This document shows positions 34,272 through 36,242 of a stretch of 36,242 bases of DNA, piece after piece. Positions within the stretch are counted from its first letter, which is position 1, and each line of letters begins with the position of its first letter. The notes beneath the pieces were generated by a model. That model worked only from the letters and a program-made list of their open reading frames with translations. It ran no database searches and was not told the DNA's origin. The stretch is from Candidatus Parcubacteria bacterium (GTDB lineage: Bacteria; Patescibacteriota; Patescibacteriia; UBA9934; GWF2-40-263): assembly GCA_016882235.1 (NCBI GenBank), contig VGKU01000003.1:1-36242 (forward strand), written 5' to 3'. The position numbers and the translations under genes are program-made.

Positions 34272-35471
34272 ATGAAGAAGTTTTTTAAAAAATTCCGCTT
34301 TTGTATGGAGGATGACATAAACCTGCTCCACCGTGCCAAACCGGCCGTGTTTGCGATTGATGCTTCCTCGGCGAACAAACAGCATCGCACGGGGGTTGAG
34401 CAGTATGCCTATCACCTCATTGAGGCGATGAAACGCGAGCCGCTCAGACAAGGGGAGCGGGTTTTTTTGTACGCGCCGTCCGCGTTGGAGGGTGCGTTGG
34501 CAGACGTGCCGTCCGGCTGGGAATCGCGCGTGCTCCCGTGGCGCCTCGGGCGCGGGTGGATGCAGGGGCGCGTCAGTTGGGAACTGCTGCGCCGCCGGCC
34601 GGATGTCCTGTTCGTCCCGTCACAGGGATTGCCAAGATTTTTTTTCGGCACACCCGTCGTCACGACCGTCCATGATGTCGCGTTTCGCCGCATCGGCGGC
34701 CTGTATGATCCCTCCGTGCGCCGTCGCCTTGCGCGCACGACACGCCGTGCCGTCAACACAGCCGCGCATCTTTTTGCTGTCTCCGAGACGACAAAGCGCG
34801 ACCTGCAGGAGTTCTACCATCTTGCCGATCACCAAATCACCGTGACGCCGCTTGCGGCGGACACAACCTTGTACCGTCGTCTTGATACGGCCGCTGTCGC
34901 AACGATTTTGCGCAAACTCCGGATTGGCCGCTCCTTTTTCCTGTCCGTCGGACGACTGGAAAAGAAGAAGAACATCGCGACCCTGATCCGCGCGTTTGAG
35001 CTGTTCAAACAGGACCGCGGGGTGGGGGATCCCTTTGAGCTTGTGCTTGCGGGCCCTGCTGGATACGGATATGGGGAGATCAAAGCAATGGCCGACCGGT
35101 CAAGCGCGCGCGAACTGATCCGCGAGGTTGGCTACCTGCCTGACGAGGAGATTGCCGCGCTCATGAACAGCGCAACGGCTTGTTGTTTGCCGAGCGCGTA
35201 TGAAGGGTTTGGTCTTCCGATCGTGGAAGCGATGTCCTGCGGCGCGCCGCTGATCCTTTCGGATATCCCGGTCCACCACGAGGTGGCGGGGGATGCGGCA
35301 CGGTACGCGCCGGTTGACGCGCCGGAGGTCTGGGCGCGGCAGATGGAAACGCTTGTCAGCGATACGGATACGCGAGACCTACAGGTGGAAAAGGGGACGG
35401 TGCGCGCGTCAGGTTTTTCGTGGGGGCACACGGCGCGGGCCACATGGTCGGTCATGAGAAGTTTGGTATAA
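34272..35471 (+). CDS. glycosyltransferase family 4/1
   Basis: SSANKQHRTGVEQYAYHL, TVHDVAF, FFLSVGRLEKKKNIATLIRAF, CCLPSAYEGFGLPIVEAMSCGAPLILSDI. Confidence 0.93.
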   Translation: MKKFFKKFRFCMEDDINLLHRAKPAVFAIDASSANKQHRTGVEQYAYHLIEAMKREPLRQGERVFLYAPSALEGALADVPSGWESRVLPWRLGRGWMQGRVSWELLRRRPDVLFVPSQGLPRFFFGTPVVTTVHDVAFRRIGGLYDPSVRRRLARTTRRAVNTAAHLFAVSETTKRDLQEFYHLADHQITVTPLAADTTLYRRLDTAAVATILRKLRIGRSFFLSVGRLEKKKNIATLIRAFELFKQDRGVGDPFELVLAGPAGYGYGEIKAMADRSSARELIREVGYLPDEEIAALMNSATACCLPSAYEGFGLPIVEAMSCGAPLILSDIPVHHEVAGDAARYAPVDAPEVWARQMETLVSDTDTRDLQVEKGTVRASGFSWGHTARATWSVMRSLV

Positions 35472-35496
35472 TGAATCTATTCCCGCACGCAAACGT

Positions 35497-36242
35497 ATGG
35501 ACGAACTCATGAACGAATTGCGTCATCTCGGGCTCTCCGACAAGGAAGCGGCCGTGTATTTGGCATCGTTGGAGCTTGGTCCCGCGGCCGTGCAGGATAT
35601 CTCGCACAAATCCAAAATCAACCGCGCCACGACGTATGTGATGATTGAGTCGCTGGCCGCGCGTGGGCTTCTTTCCACGTTTGTGCGCGGCAAGAAACGG
35701 TTTTATGCGCCCGAGAGTCCAGAGCGTCTGCTGTCCATTTTGCGCGTCCAACAGCAAGAATTAGAAGAAAAGCGGCAAGAGTTTGAAAAAGCCCTCCCCC
35801 TGTTGTTTGCGTTGTACAACACAGAAGGGGCGAAACCGCAGATTCGTTATTTAGAAGGAGTGGAAGGACTCAAAACGCTGCGGCAAAATTTTGAAAAGCT
35901 CGAAGGAGAGTTTATCCAAATTCTCTCGTTCGACGACGCGGTGGTCTCGCGCGATCTTGCCCATGGGCGTCAATCGCATATTAACAATTTGAAAAATGAA
36001 CGGGTGCCGCATCGCATTTTGGCTGTGACGGATCATCCCGATCCCGACAAAATTCCAGAGGTGGGCGTTGGGGAATGGAGGATGATCCCTTACTCCGAGT
36101 TTCCGATGCATGGTGAAATTACCGTGCGGAGCAATCATGTGTTCCTCTTTTCGTATCGTTCGTCTATTCTGGCTGTCATTATCGTGAGCAAGGAGATTGC
36201 CGATGTGGTCCGTTCGCTGTTTAATCTTGCATGGAAGGGCGC
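35497..36242 (+). CDS. TrmB-like transcriptional regulator, truncated by window end
   Basis: Hand-translated MDELMNELRHLGLSDKEAAVYLASLELGPAAVQDISHKSKINRATTYVMIESLAARGLLS...; TATAAT at 35467-35472. Confidence 0.85.
   Translation, partial: MDELMNELRHLGLSDKEAAVYLASLELGPAAVQDISHKSKINRATTYVMIESLAARGLLSTFVRGKKRFYAPESPERLLSILRVQQQELEEKRQEFEKALPLLFALYNTEGAKPQIRYLEGVEGLKTLRQNFEKLEGEFIQILSFDDAVVSRDLAHGRQSHINNLKNERVPHRILAVTDHPDPDKIPEVGVGEWRMIPYSEFPMHGEITVRSNHVFLFSYRSSILAVIIVSKEIADVVRSLFNLAWKG

Overview
The window looks like a gene-dense stretch of a Candidate Phyla Radiation/Patescibacteria-type chromosome (inference from gene content and small secreted or membrane families, not tested). I support about 35 protein-coding genes. 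DNA repair: UvrD/PcrA, DinB, LexA, XseA/XseB, and a TM0106-type RecB/RNaseH-like nuclease. Metabolism and housekeeping: a divergent MetK, HPRT-like, archaeal-type UMP kinase, TsaB, two NUDIX proteins (one fused to a MazG-like domain), and L10/L7-L12 behind a recognisable L10 leader. Envelope and regulation: four glycosyltransferases, DUF4012, MreB, a conserved-TM-helix channel-like protein, a DUF5667-like low-complexity protein, a winged-helix regulator and a TrmB-like regulator cut by the window end. No rRNA, tRNA, CRISPR array or complete transposon was recognised. Points most worth a second look: (1) a palindromic REP-like element (TGTCATCCTGAG...CTCAGAATGACA) sitting in frame inside a C39-like peptidase gene, with relatives in a large array and in several intergenic gaps; (2) a self-contained small-gene unit at 19.77-20.22 kb (strong promoter, hairpin leader, strong SD, 75-aa Cys/His protein, three hairpins), plus other mini Cys-rich ORFs; (3) two neighbouring genes broken by frameshifts (a TGATG split gene and an HPRT with a (CG)n microsatellite shift); (4) a symmetric four-half-site operator between lexA and metK, with a related motif upstream of a dinB cassette that contains an unlisted 54-aa basic ORF; (5) a MetK with GHPDK changed to GQPDK; (6) a recurring pattern of leaderless promoters, including one overlapping divergent pair.
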